Of a stretch of DNA of 16,375 bases, positions 7,306 to 14,722 are shown piece after piece; positions within the stretch are counted from its first letter, which is position 1; each line of letters starts with the position of its first letter. The position numbers and the translations under genes were made by a program. The DNA is taken from contig DAOURR010000053.1 of assembly GCA_030627625.1 (NCBI GenBank), positions 1 through 16,375 of the forward strand, read 5' to 3'. The notes under the pieces were generated by a model. The model saw nothing but the letters and a program-made list of their open reading frames with translations. It did not search any database and was not told the origin of the DNA. The stretch comes from UBA3103 sp002365855. GTDB taxonomy: Bacteria; Bacillota; Desulfotomaculia; Desulfotomaculales; Pelotomaculaceae.

Positions 7306-8149
7306 CACTGGCCAGAAATACAGGGAAACCGTGTTAAAAAAAGACAAAACCTTATTGGGACCAAGGGCTATTGCCGTTGCGAGCGGTAAAGGCGGGGTCG
7401 GGAAAACGTCCATTTCCGTAAATTTAGTACTTTGCCTGGCAATAATGGGCAACAAGGTGACACTTTTTGACGCCGACCTCGGGTTGGCAAATGCTGAGGT
7501 CATGCTTGGTTTGATCCCACCGTACAGCCTTTATGAGGTGCTGTACGGGGATATGACCTTAGAGGACATAGCCGTGGACGGGCCTTTGGGGATCAGGGTC
7601 ATTTCTGGGGGGTCCGGTCTCCTTGAAATGGCCAACCTGGATCGCACCAGGCGCCAGCGGCTGTTAAGGATGTTCAGTCAGTATAACAACCAGGACGAAA
7701 TAATCATGATCGATGCCAGCGCCGGAATCAATAAGAACGTCCTTGGTTTCGTGGCTGCGGCCGAGGAAGTGATCATCGTGGTCACCCCTGAGCCAACCTC
7801 GCTGACGGATGCTTACGCTCTGATTAAAATTCTGGCCAATTTCAAACTTCACGCGGAGGTAGGTGTGGTGGTCAACCGTGCGGGGGACCGCCGCGAGGCC
7901 ATGCGCACAATGGGCAGGATTTCAAATGCCACCGGCCGGTTTCTGGATATCAAGTTAAACTTCCTGGGGTGGATTCCGGAAGACAAACTGGTATCCCAGG
8001 CAATTAAGAGCCAGCAGCCATTTATCCTGTCTAACCCCAATTCACCTGCATCAAAGAGCATCGCCGGGATTGCAGAATATCTGGCTGAAGGTACCCGTTC
8101 AGTCCCCAAGGAAGGTTTCTGGAGCAAGATCATGGGCCTTTTTGGTTAG
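7286..8149 (+). CDS. flhG: MinD-type ATPase FlhG (flagellar number control)
   Basis: FlhG (YlxH) is a ParA/MinD-type ATPase that regulates FlhF and flagellar number. The deviant Walker A motif, SGKGGVGKTSIS, lies near residues 34-45. It is followed by LFDADLGLANAEVMLGL and IMIDASAGINKNVL, where most relatives have IDTGAG. A C-terminal amphipathic segment (FWSKIMGLFG) may bind the membrane. I chose ATG 7286 because CAGGGGGG (7269-7276) is then nine bases upstream; TTG 7277 in the same frame leaves no spacing. It overlaps the end of flhF by 20 bases. The usual N-terminal DQAxxLR element that stimulates FlhF is not clearly present; only GQKYRE is seen at the expected place. Confidence 0.93.
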   Translation: MKQWLPSTGQKYRETVLKKDKTLLGPRAIAVASGKGGVGKTSISVNLVLCLAIMGNKVTLFDADLGLANAEVMLGLIPPYSLYEVLYGDMTLEDIAVDGPLGIRVISGGSGLLEMANLDRTRRQRLLRMFSQYNNQDEIIMIDASAGINKNVLGFVAAAEEVIIVVTPEPTSLTDAYALIKILANFKLHAEVGVVVNRAGDRREAMRTMGRISNATGRFLDIKLNFLGWIPEDKLVSQAIKSQQPFILSNPNSPASKSIAGIAEYLAEGTRSVPKEGFWSKIMGLFG

Positions 8150-8159
8150 GAGGCAGGCT

Positions 8160-8810
8160 TTGGTGGAAGAGATGGTGTTAAAAATCAACCAGAACATTCT
8201 GGCTGCCCGTGCCGGTGTCGAGGATATTTGGTACTCGTCCAGCATTCAGGATGTTGCTGACAATGAATTTTGTATCTCAGTTCCGACCAGGGGCGCAAGT
8301 CCTATGGTGTTAAAAAAAGGGGATTTAATTAAGATTACCCTCATCGCGGGCGTGTCCAGGTATGAATTTGAAGCTAAAGTCACCGGCTTGCGCCATGACA
8401 ACATCCCACTTTATGTCCTGGACCCGCCGAAAGATTACAACCGCATTCAGCTGAGGGAATTTGTCAGGCTCCCGATAGTGCTTGAAATAAATTACGCTGA
8501 GGAGCCTAGTGAAGGCAAGGAGCCTGTTTTTAGTAAAGGCAACAGCCTTGACCTTAGCGGGGGCGGTATACGATTGCTGTCACATAAGCCTTTTTTGGAA
8601 AACACCATATTGCTCCTTAAAATAACCCTTCCGTTAAAAACCGGGCGTGAATTTTTTGAAGTGCGCGGGAGGGTTGCAAGGTCCTGGCCTGACGAGGACC
8701 TCGGGCTGTTTCAGGTGGCTGTTCAATTTATTGAGATCAGCCGCACACTGCAGGACCGTATTGTAAGATTTATATTCATGAAAATGTCTGAACAAAGACG
8801 TCTTAGCTAG
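8160..8810 (+). CDS. YcgR-like PilZ-domain protein (c-di-GMP receptor, motility brake candidate)
   Basis: This protein of about 216 residues has a YcgR-like N-terminal beta domain (about 1-95) and a C-terminal PilZ domain. The c-di-GMP-binding residues are all present: the RxxxR motif at R99 and R103 (REFVR) and the DxSxxG motif at D131, S133 and G136 (DLSGGG). Such proteins bind the flagellar stator or switch when c-di-GMP rises and slow or stop rotation; that role is inferred from family and position. TTG 8160 follows AGGAGG (8148-8153) at six bases; GTG 8163 is an equally possible start. The frame is open further upstream to 8070, but that part overlaps flhG and has no support. No gene symbol is given because the family has several names (ycgR, dgrA, motI). 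Confidence 0.87.
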   Translation: MVEEMVLKINQNILAARAGVEDIWYSSSIQDVADNEFCISVPTRGASPMVLKKGDLIKITLIAGVSRYEFEAKVTGLRHDNIPLYVLDPPKDYNRIQLREFVRLPIVLEINYAEEPSEGKEPVFSKGNSLDLSGGGIRLLSHKPFLENTILLLKITLPLKTGREFFEVRGRVARSWPDEDLGLFQVAVQFIEISRTLQDRIVRFIFMKMSEQRRLS

Positions 8811-8839
8811 CATACCAAATCTTGCGAAGGGTGAAAGAA

Positions 8840-9595
8840 ATGTCCGTTGAAGAAGAGGTCTGGAGGGAGTACCGCCTTACCAGGGATGAAAATTTAAAAA
8901 ACGAGTTGGTTCTAGCTCACCTTTCCCTGGTAAAATATCTTGCCGGGCGGCTTGCGGTCAAGCTACCTTCTTTTGTTAGCCAGGAAGACCTGGAGAGTTA
9001 CGGTGTGTTCGGACTCCTGGAAGCGGTTGAAAAATACAATCCGGAGCTGGGAACCAGCTTTAAGGCGTATGCCTACAGCAGGATCCGCGGCTCGATGATT
9101 GATGAAATCAGAAAGCTGGATTGGATACCAAGGACTATGTGGCAGAAGCTTCAGATGTTAAATACAACAAGAGAAAAGCTGCAAAAGGAGCATGGCGAGC
9201 AGGTTACCTGCAAGGGCCTGGCAGAGGCTATGGGCATAACGGAAACAGAGCTTCATAAACTGGAAGGACAAACAAACCTGCTTTCCCTGTCCTCGCTGGA
9301 TGAAACGGTTTCTATCGGAGACGGGGAGCGGGTACGGTGGGGGGATATGATCCAGGATCCAGAAAGCCCCGACCCCTTGGACATGATCGAAAAAGAAGAA
9401 AGCAGGCAGTCACTGCTCAAAGCCATAGATGAACTTCCGGAAAAAGACAGGGTGGTGCTGGCTCTTTATTACCAGGATGAATTGACTTTAAAAGAAATAG
9501 GCAGGGTACTTGAAGTATCCGAATCGCGGGTATGCCAGCTGCACACCAGGGCCCTCAACAGGCTTAGAAACAAGCTGGAATATGTTACTTGTTGA
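8840..9595 (+). CDS. sigD: Flagellar RNA polymerase sigma factor SigD/FliA (sigma-28)
   Basis: This sigma-70 family factor of the FliA/WhiG group directs RNA polymerase to late flagellar and chemotaxis promoters. Region 2 reads DLESYGVFGLLEAVEKYNP and then FKAYAYSRIRGSMIDEIRKL with DWIPR, diagnostic for the FliA/SigD group. Region 3 covers about 115-165. Region 4 contains LPEKDRVVLALYYQDELTLK and the helix-turn-helix EIGRVLEVSESRVCQLHTRA. ATG 8840 has AGGGTGA at 8828-8834; TTG 8822 and GTG 8831 in the same frame are less likely. No anti-sigma factor FlgM gene is in the window. Position just after the PilZ gene matches other Firmicute clusters. Confidence 0.95.
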   Translation: MSVEEEVWREYRLTRDENLKNELVLAHLSLVKYLAGRLAVKLPSFVSQEDLESYGVFGLLEAVEKYNPELGTSFKAYAYSRIRGSMIDEIRKLDWIPRTMWQKLQMLNTTREKLQKEHGEQVTCKGLAEAMGITETELHKLEGQTNLLSLSSLDETVSIGDGERVRWGDMIQDPESPDPLDMIEKEESRQSLLKAIDELPEKDRVVLALYYQDELTLKEIGRVLEVSESRVCQLHTRALNRLRNKLEYVTC

Positions 9596-9611
9596 ACTCG
9601 CTTTTTATCAA

Positions 9612-9649
9612 CCGCCGCGCCGGAGAATAAATAATCCGGGTCACGGCGG
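9612..9649 (+). other. Imperfect stem-loop in the leader before the first rod gene
   Basis: CCGCCG at 9612-9617 pairs with CGGCGG at 9644-9649, and inside it CCGG (9620-9623) pairs with CCGG (9636-9639) around an A-rich loop. It lies in the 69-base gap between sigD and the rod gene and ends just before the ribosome site AAGGAGG (9651-9657). No U-run follows, so it is not a classic terminator. It could protect an mRNA end or mark a processing site; this is inference. Confidence 0.4.
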
Positions 9650-9664
9650 GAAGGAGGATCCGAA

Positions 9665-10453
9665 ATGATCAGGGGAATATACATTTCCACCTCGGGAATG
9701 GATGTACAACAGGCAAGGATCGAAAGTGTTACCAACAACCTTGCCAACGCATCTACTCCAGGTTACAAAAGAGAAACAGTCCTGTTTCAAAGTTTTCCAG
9801 AGCGTCTGTTAATTGAGCAGGGTGGGCCCGCGCGCAGGGGCAGCCAGACAGGAGCGGGTGTGTCCAGGGAGATTGGCGTTATGGGAACTGGAGCCATGGT
9901 AAAAGGGATAATCACCGATTTTAGACCTGGTAATGTTCAAGTAACCGGCAATGATACCGATATAATGATCAACGGCCCAGGCTTCTTTGCTTTGAACGCC
10001 ACAGCGCCTGGCGAGCCGGACAGAGTTTGCTACACCCGCAGCGGGATGTTTAAGATTGACCAGGAAGGCTACCTTGCCTTGAACGGGAGTTATCGCGCTC
10101 TGGGCCAATCTGGCGAAATACATATTAACGGTGGTGAATTCAGTGTTGCTCCCGACGGGACCATACTGGTTGGCGGTTCCGAAGTGGACAGGCTGCGCTT
10201 GGTGGAATTTGACGACCCGAACTCCCTGGATAAGGTTGAGGACGGCATTTTTGCGGATGTTCAGGGTTCTGGCCGCCAGGCTGTGGAAACCACACTTGCC
10301 CAGGGATACCTGGAAATGTCCAATGTGAATACCGTTGAAGAGATGGCTGACTTGATTGCGCTGATGCGGGTTTACGAGGCAAACCAGCGCTTAATACAAT
10401 CTTATGATGAAATTCTGTCCAAGGCGGTAAATCAGGTTGGCAGCTTAAGATAA
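9665..10453 (+). CDS. Flagellar basal-body rod protein, FlgF/FlgG family (first of two)
   Basis: This is an exported rod component of 262 residues. The N-terminal rod motif reads ESVTNNLANASTPGYKRE at about residues 20-37. The central beta region has FRPGNVQVTGNDTDIMINGP and the motif YTRSGMFKIDQEGYLALNG. The C-terminal coiled-coil segment, SNVNTVEEMADLIALMRVYE, is typical of FlgF/FlgG/FlhO. There is no signal peptide, as expected for a substrate of the type III apparatus. Clear ribosome site AAGGAGG seven bases before ATG 9665. Whether it corresponds to FlgF or FlgG (flhO or flhP in Bacillus) cannot be settled by eye. Confidence 0.92.
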   Translation: MIRGIYISTSGMDVQQARIESVTNNLANASTPGYKRETVLFQSFPERLLIEQGGPARRGSQTGAGVSREIGVMGTGAMVKGIITDFRPGNVQVTGNDTDIMINGPGFFALNATAPGEPDRVCYTRSGMFKIDQEGYLALNGSYRALGQSGEIHINGGEFSVAPDGTILVGGSEVDRLRLVEFDDPNSLDKVEDGIFADVQGSGRQAVETTLAQGYLEMSNVNTVEEMADLIALMRVYEANQRLIQSYDEILSKAVNQVGSLR

Positions 10454-10481
10454 AAAATACCCATATGAGAGGTGAAAAACT

Positions 10482-11255
10482 GTGCTGAGAGTTTTATCCG
10501 GCTCTGCCTCGGGACTCAATTCCCAGCAGATAAAGGTAGATACTATTGCCCATAACCTGGCCAACCTGAACACAACTGGCTTTAAGAAAAGCCGCGTTGA
10601 GTTTTCCGAACAGGTACGCCAGGAAATTAGTCATTACGGTATTCCGGTGGCCCAGGCCGCCGAAGGCCAGAAAGAATACGAAACTGGAAGCGGTGTGAAG
10701 GTGGCGGGTATTAATGTTAATTTCCAGCCGGGCAATGTGATTGAAACAGGAAGGCCTCTTGATCTGGCTGTTTTGGGGGAAGGTTTTTTTAAAGTTATAC
10801 TCCCGGACGGTGAGGAGCGTTACACTCGTGATGGATGCTTCAGTGTTGATCTTAACGGTCGTCTTGTCACATCTTCCGGCTATGTTCTGGACGATATAGA
10901 GGTTGCCCCAGGCTCAGGAGGCATTACAGTGGCGCCAAACGGAACGATCCTATCAGGTGAGGGAGATAACTCAGTTGAGGCCCGGCAGATCATGCTGTAC
11001 AAGGTAACTAACAAAGCAGGGTTGAAGGCCGAGGGAGGAAATCTTTTCTCTCTGACTGCCGGAGAAGCGCTGCCCGGATCACCCGGCAGCGAGGGTCTTG
11101 GCCTGCTCGGCCAGGGCTGCCTGGAAGCGGCTAATGTTGACTTGACAGAAGAAATGGCCGATCTGATAGTAGCACAGCGCGCCTATGCCTTCAACTCCCG
11201 AACAATGCGCACCGCTGATGAGATGTGGAGTCTGGCCAACAATTTACGGAAATAA
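10482..11255 (+). CDS. Flagellar basal-body rod protein, FlgF/FlgG family (second of two)
   Basis: This 257-residue paralogue of the preceding gene has the same architecture: DTIAHNLANLNTTGFKKSRV near residues 20-39, NFQPGNVIETGRPLDLAVLG in the middle, YTRDGCFSVDLNGRLVTSSG, and the C-terminal ANVDLTEEMADLIVAQRAYA. The match to FlgG is strongest in the NTTGFKK and QRAYAFNSRT regions, so this may be the distal rod protein. GTG 10482 is placed by AGAGGTG at 10468-10474, seven bases away. The stop (TAA, 11253-11255) overlaps the ribosome site of cheD. Confidence 0.92.
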   Translation: MLRVLSGSASGLNSQQIKVDTIAHNLANLNTTGFKKSRVEFSEQVRQEISHYGIPVAQAAEGQKEYETGSGVKVAGINVNFQPGNVIETGRPLDLAVLGEGFFKVILPDGEERYTRDGCFSVDLNGRLVTSSGYVLDDIEVAPGSGGITVAPNGTILSGEGDNSVEARQIMLYKVTNKAGLKAEGGNLFSLTAGEALPGSPGSEGLGLLGQGCLEAANVDLTEEMADLIVAQRAYAFNSRTMRTADEMWSLANNLRK

Positions 11256-11265
11256 GGTGATTTAA

Positions 11266-11796
11266 ATGCGGCTTTCGCCGGAGAGATGGGCGGCGGCGGA
11301 GGAGACTTCACCCGTCACCGAAATCCAGGTGGGCATAGCCGAGCTAAAAGTCTGCCGGCAGCCGGACCGTTTAATCACCATCGGACTGGGATCCTGCGTC
11401 GGTGTCACTCTTTACGACCAGTCAACCAGAATAGGTGGGTTACTGCACATAATGCTACCCGACAGTACACAGTTCAGCAATATTACAAAGCCGGCTAAAT
11501 TTGCCGACCTGGGAATACCCCTTCTTGTATCGCAAATCAGGCTCAGGGGTGGCAGGTTAAACAGCCTTCAGGCCAAGTTAGCCGGGGGCGCCCAGATGTT
11601 TTCAGGTTTAAATGAAAAATTCATGTTGAATATCGGCGAGCGAAATATTATCAAGGCCAGGCAGATATTAAAGAGCCTGGGGATACGAATTTTCTCCGAA
11701 GAAGTTGGCGGAAACAGAGGCCGGACGATGATTCTTGACACCGTTAGCGGCCAGGTCTTAATCCGCACGGTTGGCAACCAGGCCAAGGTGATTTAA
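11266..11796 (+). CDS. cheD: Chemoreceptor glutamine deamidase CheD
   Basis: CheD deamidates glutamines on chemoreceptors and, in Firmicutes, is also regulated by CheC. The catalytic triad fits the family spacing: T38, C44 (in GLGSCVGV) and H61 (in GLLHIMLP). Other conserved parts are PAKFADLGIPLL, KLAGGAQMF and GERNI. 176 residues is slightly long because of about 15 extra N-terminal residues. ATG 11266 has AAGGTGA at 11254-11260. The stop shares a base with the cheR start (TAATG). CheC, its usual partner, is encoded two genes downstream. Confidence 0.95.
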   Translation: MRLSPERWAAAEETSPVTEIQVGIAELKVCRQPDRLITIGLGSCVGVTLYDQSTRIGGLLHIMLPDSTQFSNITKPAKFADLGIPLLVSQIRLRGGRLNSLQAKLAGGAQMFSGLNEKFMLNIGERNIIKARQILKSLGIRIFSEEVGGNRGRTMILDTVSGQVLIRTVGNQAKVI

Positions 11797-12569
11797 TGGA
11801 CTTTTCTATTTTTAAGGAAAAAGTTCGCGGTCGCTTCAGGCTCGACCTTAACTCATATAAAGAGAACCAGCTTAAACGCCGCCTGGACGCCCTGATGGTG
11901 AAACTAAAATTAAACACAGCAGATTATTACGGATTTTTTAAGCTTCTGGCTGCCGACCGGAGCGCATATCTGGAATTCCTCGACACACTGACAATAAATG
12001 TGTCGGAGTTCTTTAGAGACAAGGCCATGTTTGAATATCTTGAGAATACTATTCTACCTGTGCTTATTTCAAAAAGCAGAACCCTTAGAATATGGAGTGC
12101 TGCCTGTTCTAATGGGGCAGAGCCGTATTCGATTGCTATCATCCTGGAAGATATTACACCATGTCGCCGTCACTCCATAGAAGGAAGCGACATAGACCGC
12201 AATATTTTGAAAACCGCTGCCGCTGGCTGTTACAGCGAAGAACAAGTGCGAAATGTGGGAGAGCCCCGGTTGAAAAAATATTTCAAGACTGATGGAGGAA
12301 GTTACTATATAAATGAAAATATTAAGAAACAGGTTGGTTTTCGGCAGCACGATCTGCTGATTGCTCCTTATGGAGCTGGTTACAACCTGATTATCTGCCG
12401 GAATGTGACGATTTATTTTACCAGGGAGGCACAGGAAAAGATTAATAATAAATTTTACAGGGCGCTGGAGACCGGTGGCGTGCTGTTTATCGGTGCAAGT
12501 GAAATGATTTTTAACTACCATGAGCTTGGTTTTGAAAAGCTGTCCACTTGTTTTTACCGTAAAAAATAA
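11796..12569 (+). CDS. cheR: Chemoreceptor methyltransferase CheR
   Basis: CheR transfers methyl groups from S-adenosylmethionine to glutamates of chemoreceptors. The N-terminal helical domain (about 1-75) ends in TINVSEFFRD. The methyltransferase domain has WSAACSNGAEPYSIAI near residue 100, GSDID, the beta-subdomain region, LIICRNVTIYF and GGVLFIGASE. The AdoMet motif is usually GEEP; here it is GAEP, keeping the second Glu. 257 residues is normal. Start ATG 11796 overlaps the cheD stop, with CAAGGTGA upstream. No cheB is seen nearby. Confidence 0.95.
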   Translation: MDFSIFKEKVRGRFRLDLNSYKENQLKRRLDALMVKLKLNTADYYGFFKLLAADRSAYLEFLDTLTINVSEFFRDKAMFEYLENTILPVLISKSRTLRIWSAACSNGAEPYSIAIILEDITPCRRHSIEGSDIDRNILKTAAAGCYSEEQVRNVGEPRLKKYFKTDGGSYYINENIKKQVGFRQHDLLIAPYGAGYNLIICRNVTIYFTREAQEKINNKFYRALETGGVLFIGASEMIFNYHELGFEKLSTCFYRKK

Positions 12570-12590
12570 GTGATAAAGCGGGGATGATAA

Positions 12591-13214
12591 ATGGCTGAAA
12601 GTATTGTGATATCCGATATTCACATGGATGCGCTACAGGAAATAAGCAATATTGGCCTGGGCAATGCTGCCACCTCACTGGCTGAGCTGCTCAACAAAAA
12701 GGTGGACATGTCGGTCCCGAATGCCTGTTTCTTTGACTTTGAACAAGTATTTGATATGGTGGGCGGGCTGGAAGAAGTAGTGTCATGTGTTCACCTGGGA
12801 GTTGAGGGGGACGTCCCGGGAACGATAATGTTTATTTTTTCTGAACAGAGCACCTACAACCTTGTTGATATGTTAATGGGTCAGGATCTGGGCTCCACTA
12901 CGGGTCTTGACAACATGGGTGAATCAGCGGTGGCAGAAATAGGCAATGTTTTAACAGGTTCTTTCATGAATGCTATCGGAGGTATGACAGGCCTGAAGAT
13001 GTCGACGTCAGTGCCGATGTTTGCTTTTGATATGCTGGGTGCGATAATGAGCTCTTCCATGGCAGCCAGTGGTTACTGGGACGATCATGTGCTGGTTATA
13101 GAAACGCTATTTTTCCAAAACAACGAAAGTATTAAGGGACATTTTTTTCTGCTGCCGGAGACAGGCGCCCTGAACAGGCTTTTTGAAGCTTTGGGCATGC
13201 CTGCTGAGTTATAA
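12591..13214 (+). CDS. cheC: CheY-P phosphatase CheC
   Basis: CheC dephosphorylates phospho-CheY and binds CheD. Both active-site motifs of the form D/S-x3-E-x2-N-x22-P are complete: D13-E17-N20-P43 and S112-E116-N119-P142. The protein therefore looks like the two-site CheC form rather than one-site CheX. 207 residues is normal. The ribosome site before ATG 12591 is weak (GCGGGGA). The segment DVPGTIMFIF and the C-terminal helix fit the family. It lies between cheR and cheY, consistent with a control loop acting on both CheD and CheY. Confidence 0.95.
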   Translation: MAESIVISDIHMDALQEISNIGLGNAATSLAELLNKKVDMSVPNACFFDFEQVFDMVGGLEEVVSCVHLGVEGDVPGTIMFIFSEQSTYNLVDMLMGQDLGSTTGLDNMGESAVAEIGNVLTGSFMNAIGGMTGLKMSTSVPMFAFDMLGAIMSSSMAASGYWDDHVLVIETLFFQNNESIKGHFFLLPETGALNRLFEALGMPAEL

Positions 13215-13237
13215 GGAGTAAACGGGGGGAAATTGAT

Positions 13238-13612
13238 TTGTCAAAACGAATCCTGATTGTGGACGATGCTGCATTTATGAGGATGATGATTAAAAACATC
13301 GTCAGTAAAAACGGTTATGAAGTAGTCGGCGAGGCTGAAAATGGGCAAGTGGCTGTAGAGCTTTATAAAAAGCATAAGCCCGACCTGGTAACTATGGACA
13401 TTACCATGCCCGAGATGAACGGTATAGAGGGTGTCAAGGCTATTCGTGAAATTGATCCAGGGGCGAATATTATTATGTGCAGCGCAATGGGCCAGCAGTC
13501 CATGGTTATGGAAGCCATTCAGGCGGGGGCAAAAGATTTCATCGTAAAGCCTTTTCAGCAGGATAGGATCCTGCAGGCCATAGGAAGAGTCCTGGCCAGG
13601 TCCGACCAGTAA
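13238..13612 (+). CDS. cheY: Chemotaxis response regulator CheY
   Basis: This is a stand-alone receiver domain of 124 residues. The acidic pocket is D9-D10, the phosphoacceptor is D54 (LVTMDITMPEMNG), the switch residue is S82 (MCSAMGQ), and K104 lies in VKPF. There is no output domain, and it lies between cheC and fliM, so it is the motor-binding CheY. TTG 13238 follows GGGGGGA (13224-13230) at seven bases. A 120-base spacer with two hairpins separates it from fliM. Confidence 0.96.
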   Translation: MSKRILIVDDAAFMRMMIKNIVSKNGYEVVGEAENGQVAVELYKKHKPDLVTMDITMPEMNGIEGVKAIREIDPGANIIMCSAMGQQSMVMEAIQAGAKDFIVKPFQQDRILQAIGRVLARSDQ

Positions 13613-13615
13613 GTT

Positions 13616-13630
13616 TGGTCATCCTGACCA
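13616..13630 (+). other. Small hairpin directly after cheY
   Basis: TGGTCA (13616-13621) and TGACCA (13625-13630) form a six-pair stem with a TCC loop, three bases after the cheY stop. No U-run follows. It is possibly an mRNA-stability element. Confidence 0.4.
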
Positions 13631-13677
13631 GGCATTCTGTGCTGTTAGACAGGTGCTTTAATAATTTTGCTTCAAGC

Positions 13678-13694
13678 CAGCCGGAGTCCGGCTG
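13678..13694 (+). other. GC-rich hairpin in the cheY-fliM spacer
   Basis: CAGCCGG (13678-13684) pairs with CCGGCTG (13688-13694) around a three-base loop. A U-rich stretch begins about five bases later (TTATTAAATATTTTC) but is interrupted, so this could be a weak or partial terminator that lowers fliM-fliY expression. It lies 38 bases before the fliM start. Confidence 0.45.
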
Positions 13695-13732
13695 CCCGTT
13701 ATTAAATATTTTCTTATCAGGGAGATTGCCGA

Positions 13733-14722
13733 ATGGATATCCTTTCCCAGAATGAAATAGACGCCTTGCTGGATGCGTTATCTACTGGTGAGGTCAAAAT
13801 TCAGGAACTTCAAGAAACCCAGAAACATATAGACTATAAGCTTTACGATTTCAGGCGGCCAAATAAGTTTTCCAAAGAGCAGCTTCGCACTCTGCAGGTC
13901 CTGCATGGCGGCTTTGCCCGCCTTTTATCCAACTTTTTAACAGGCTACCTTCGCAATGACATTCAAATTGAAGTTGTATCAGTTGACCAGCTCACTTATG
14001 AGGATTTCATCAGGTCGATACCCAGTCCTACTGTCCTGGTATTGTTTTCATTAAATCCTCTTAAAGGTACTGCCATTGCCCAGCTGGACCCAATGTTTTT
14101 ATTTCCGATGATTGACCTTTTTTTCGGGGGAACCGGTGAGGCCCCAAGATCAGTCCGCGAGCTTACAGATATAGAACTTTCGGTTGTCTGGAAGCTTTCC
14201 TCAAAGATTCTGGATAACCTGTCCCTGGCCTGGAACGACGTAGTACAGGTTGAACCGGCCATTGAAACCGTTGAAACTAATCCACACCTGCACCAGTTTT
14301 TTTCTTTCAACGAAATTGTTGCCCTTGTTACTTTGAGCACCCAGGTGGGAGATGCAACCAAGGGGTATATAAACCTATGTCTTCCTTTCCCGTTATTGGA
14401 CCCTGTGGTTTCTCAGCTTACTTTTAAACGGCGTTTTGGTCCACAAGCTTCAGAAATGGATGCCCAGGAAATAAAAAAATTGCAGTACTGGCTTGGTTTT
14501 CCAACGATAGAACTGACAGTTTTAGCCGGACAGACCAAGGTTACAGTCAACGATTTCCTGCAGCTTCAGGAAGGAGATGTTTTACTCCTGGACAGGAGGG
14601 TAGATCAGGATATGGATCTATATATCGGTGAACAGCTAAAATTTAAAGCTCAGGCCGGCACGTTGGGGAACCAACTTGCCGTACAGGTAACTGCGCTGGT
14701 GGAGGGTGATAAGGATGTCTAA
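13733..14722 (+). CDS. fliM: Flagellar motor switch protein FliM
   Basis: FliM is the C-ring protein that binds phospho-CheY and FliG and sets the rotation direction. The N-terminal CheY-binding peptide LSQNEIDALL (residues 4-13) is intact. The middle domain follows from about residue 45, with DYKLYDFRRPNKFSKEQLRT and a segment FFGGTGEAP near 135-143. The C-terminal FliN-like SpoA domain is at about 250-325. 329 residues is standard. ATG 13733 has CAGGGAG at 13718-13724. It overlaps fliY by eight bases. Confidence 0.96.
   Translation: MDILSQNEIDALLDALSTGEVKIQELQETQKHIDYKLYDFRRPNKFSKEQLRTLQVLHGGFARLLSNFLTGYLRNDIQIEVVSVDQLTYEDFIRSIPSPTVLVLFSLNPLKGTAIAQLDPMFLFPMIDLFFGGTGEAPRSVRELTDIELSVVWKLSSKILDNLSLAWNDVVQVEPAIETVETNPHLHQFFSFNEIVALVTLSTQVGDATKGYINLCLPFPLLDPVVSQLTFKRRFGPQASEMDAQEIKKLQYWLGFPTIELTVLAGQTKVTVNDFLQLQEGDVLLLDRRVDQDMDLYIGEQLKFKAQAGTLGNQLAVQVTALVEGDKDV

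Noticed and set aside
8070..8159. Upstream extension of the PilZ protein
   Set aside because: It lies within the conserved flhG end, has no family match, and a strong ribosome site sits just before TTG 8160.
9612..9649. Rho-independent terminator after sigD
   Set aside because: The stem is interrupted and is followed by a purine-rich ribosome site rather than a U-run.
8811..9664. Sigma-D type promoters (TAAA and GCCGATAA elements) before sigD, the rod genes or fliM
   Set aside because: I read the gaps for this pattern and found no pair of elements at the right spacing.
12069..12623. Minus-strand open frame of 184 codons opposite cheR and the cheC start
   Set aside because: No recognisable domain, and it covers the conserved CheR frame on the other strand.
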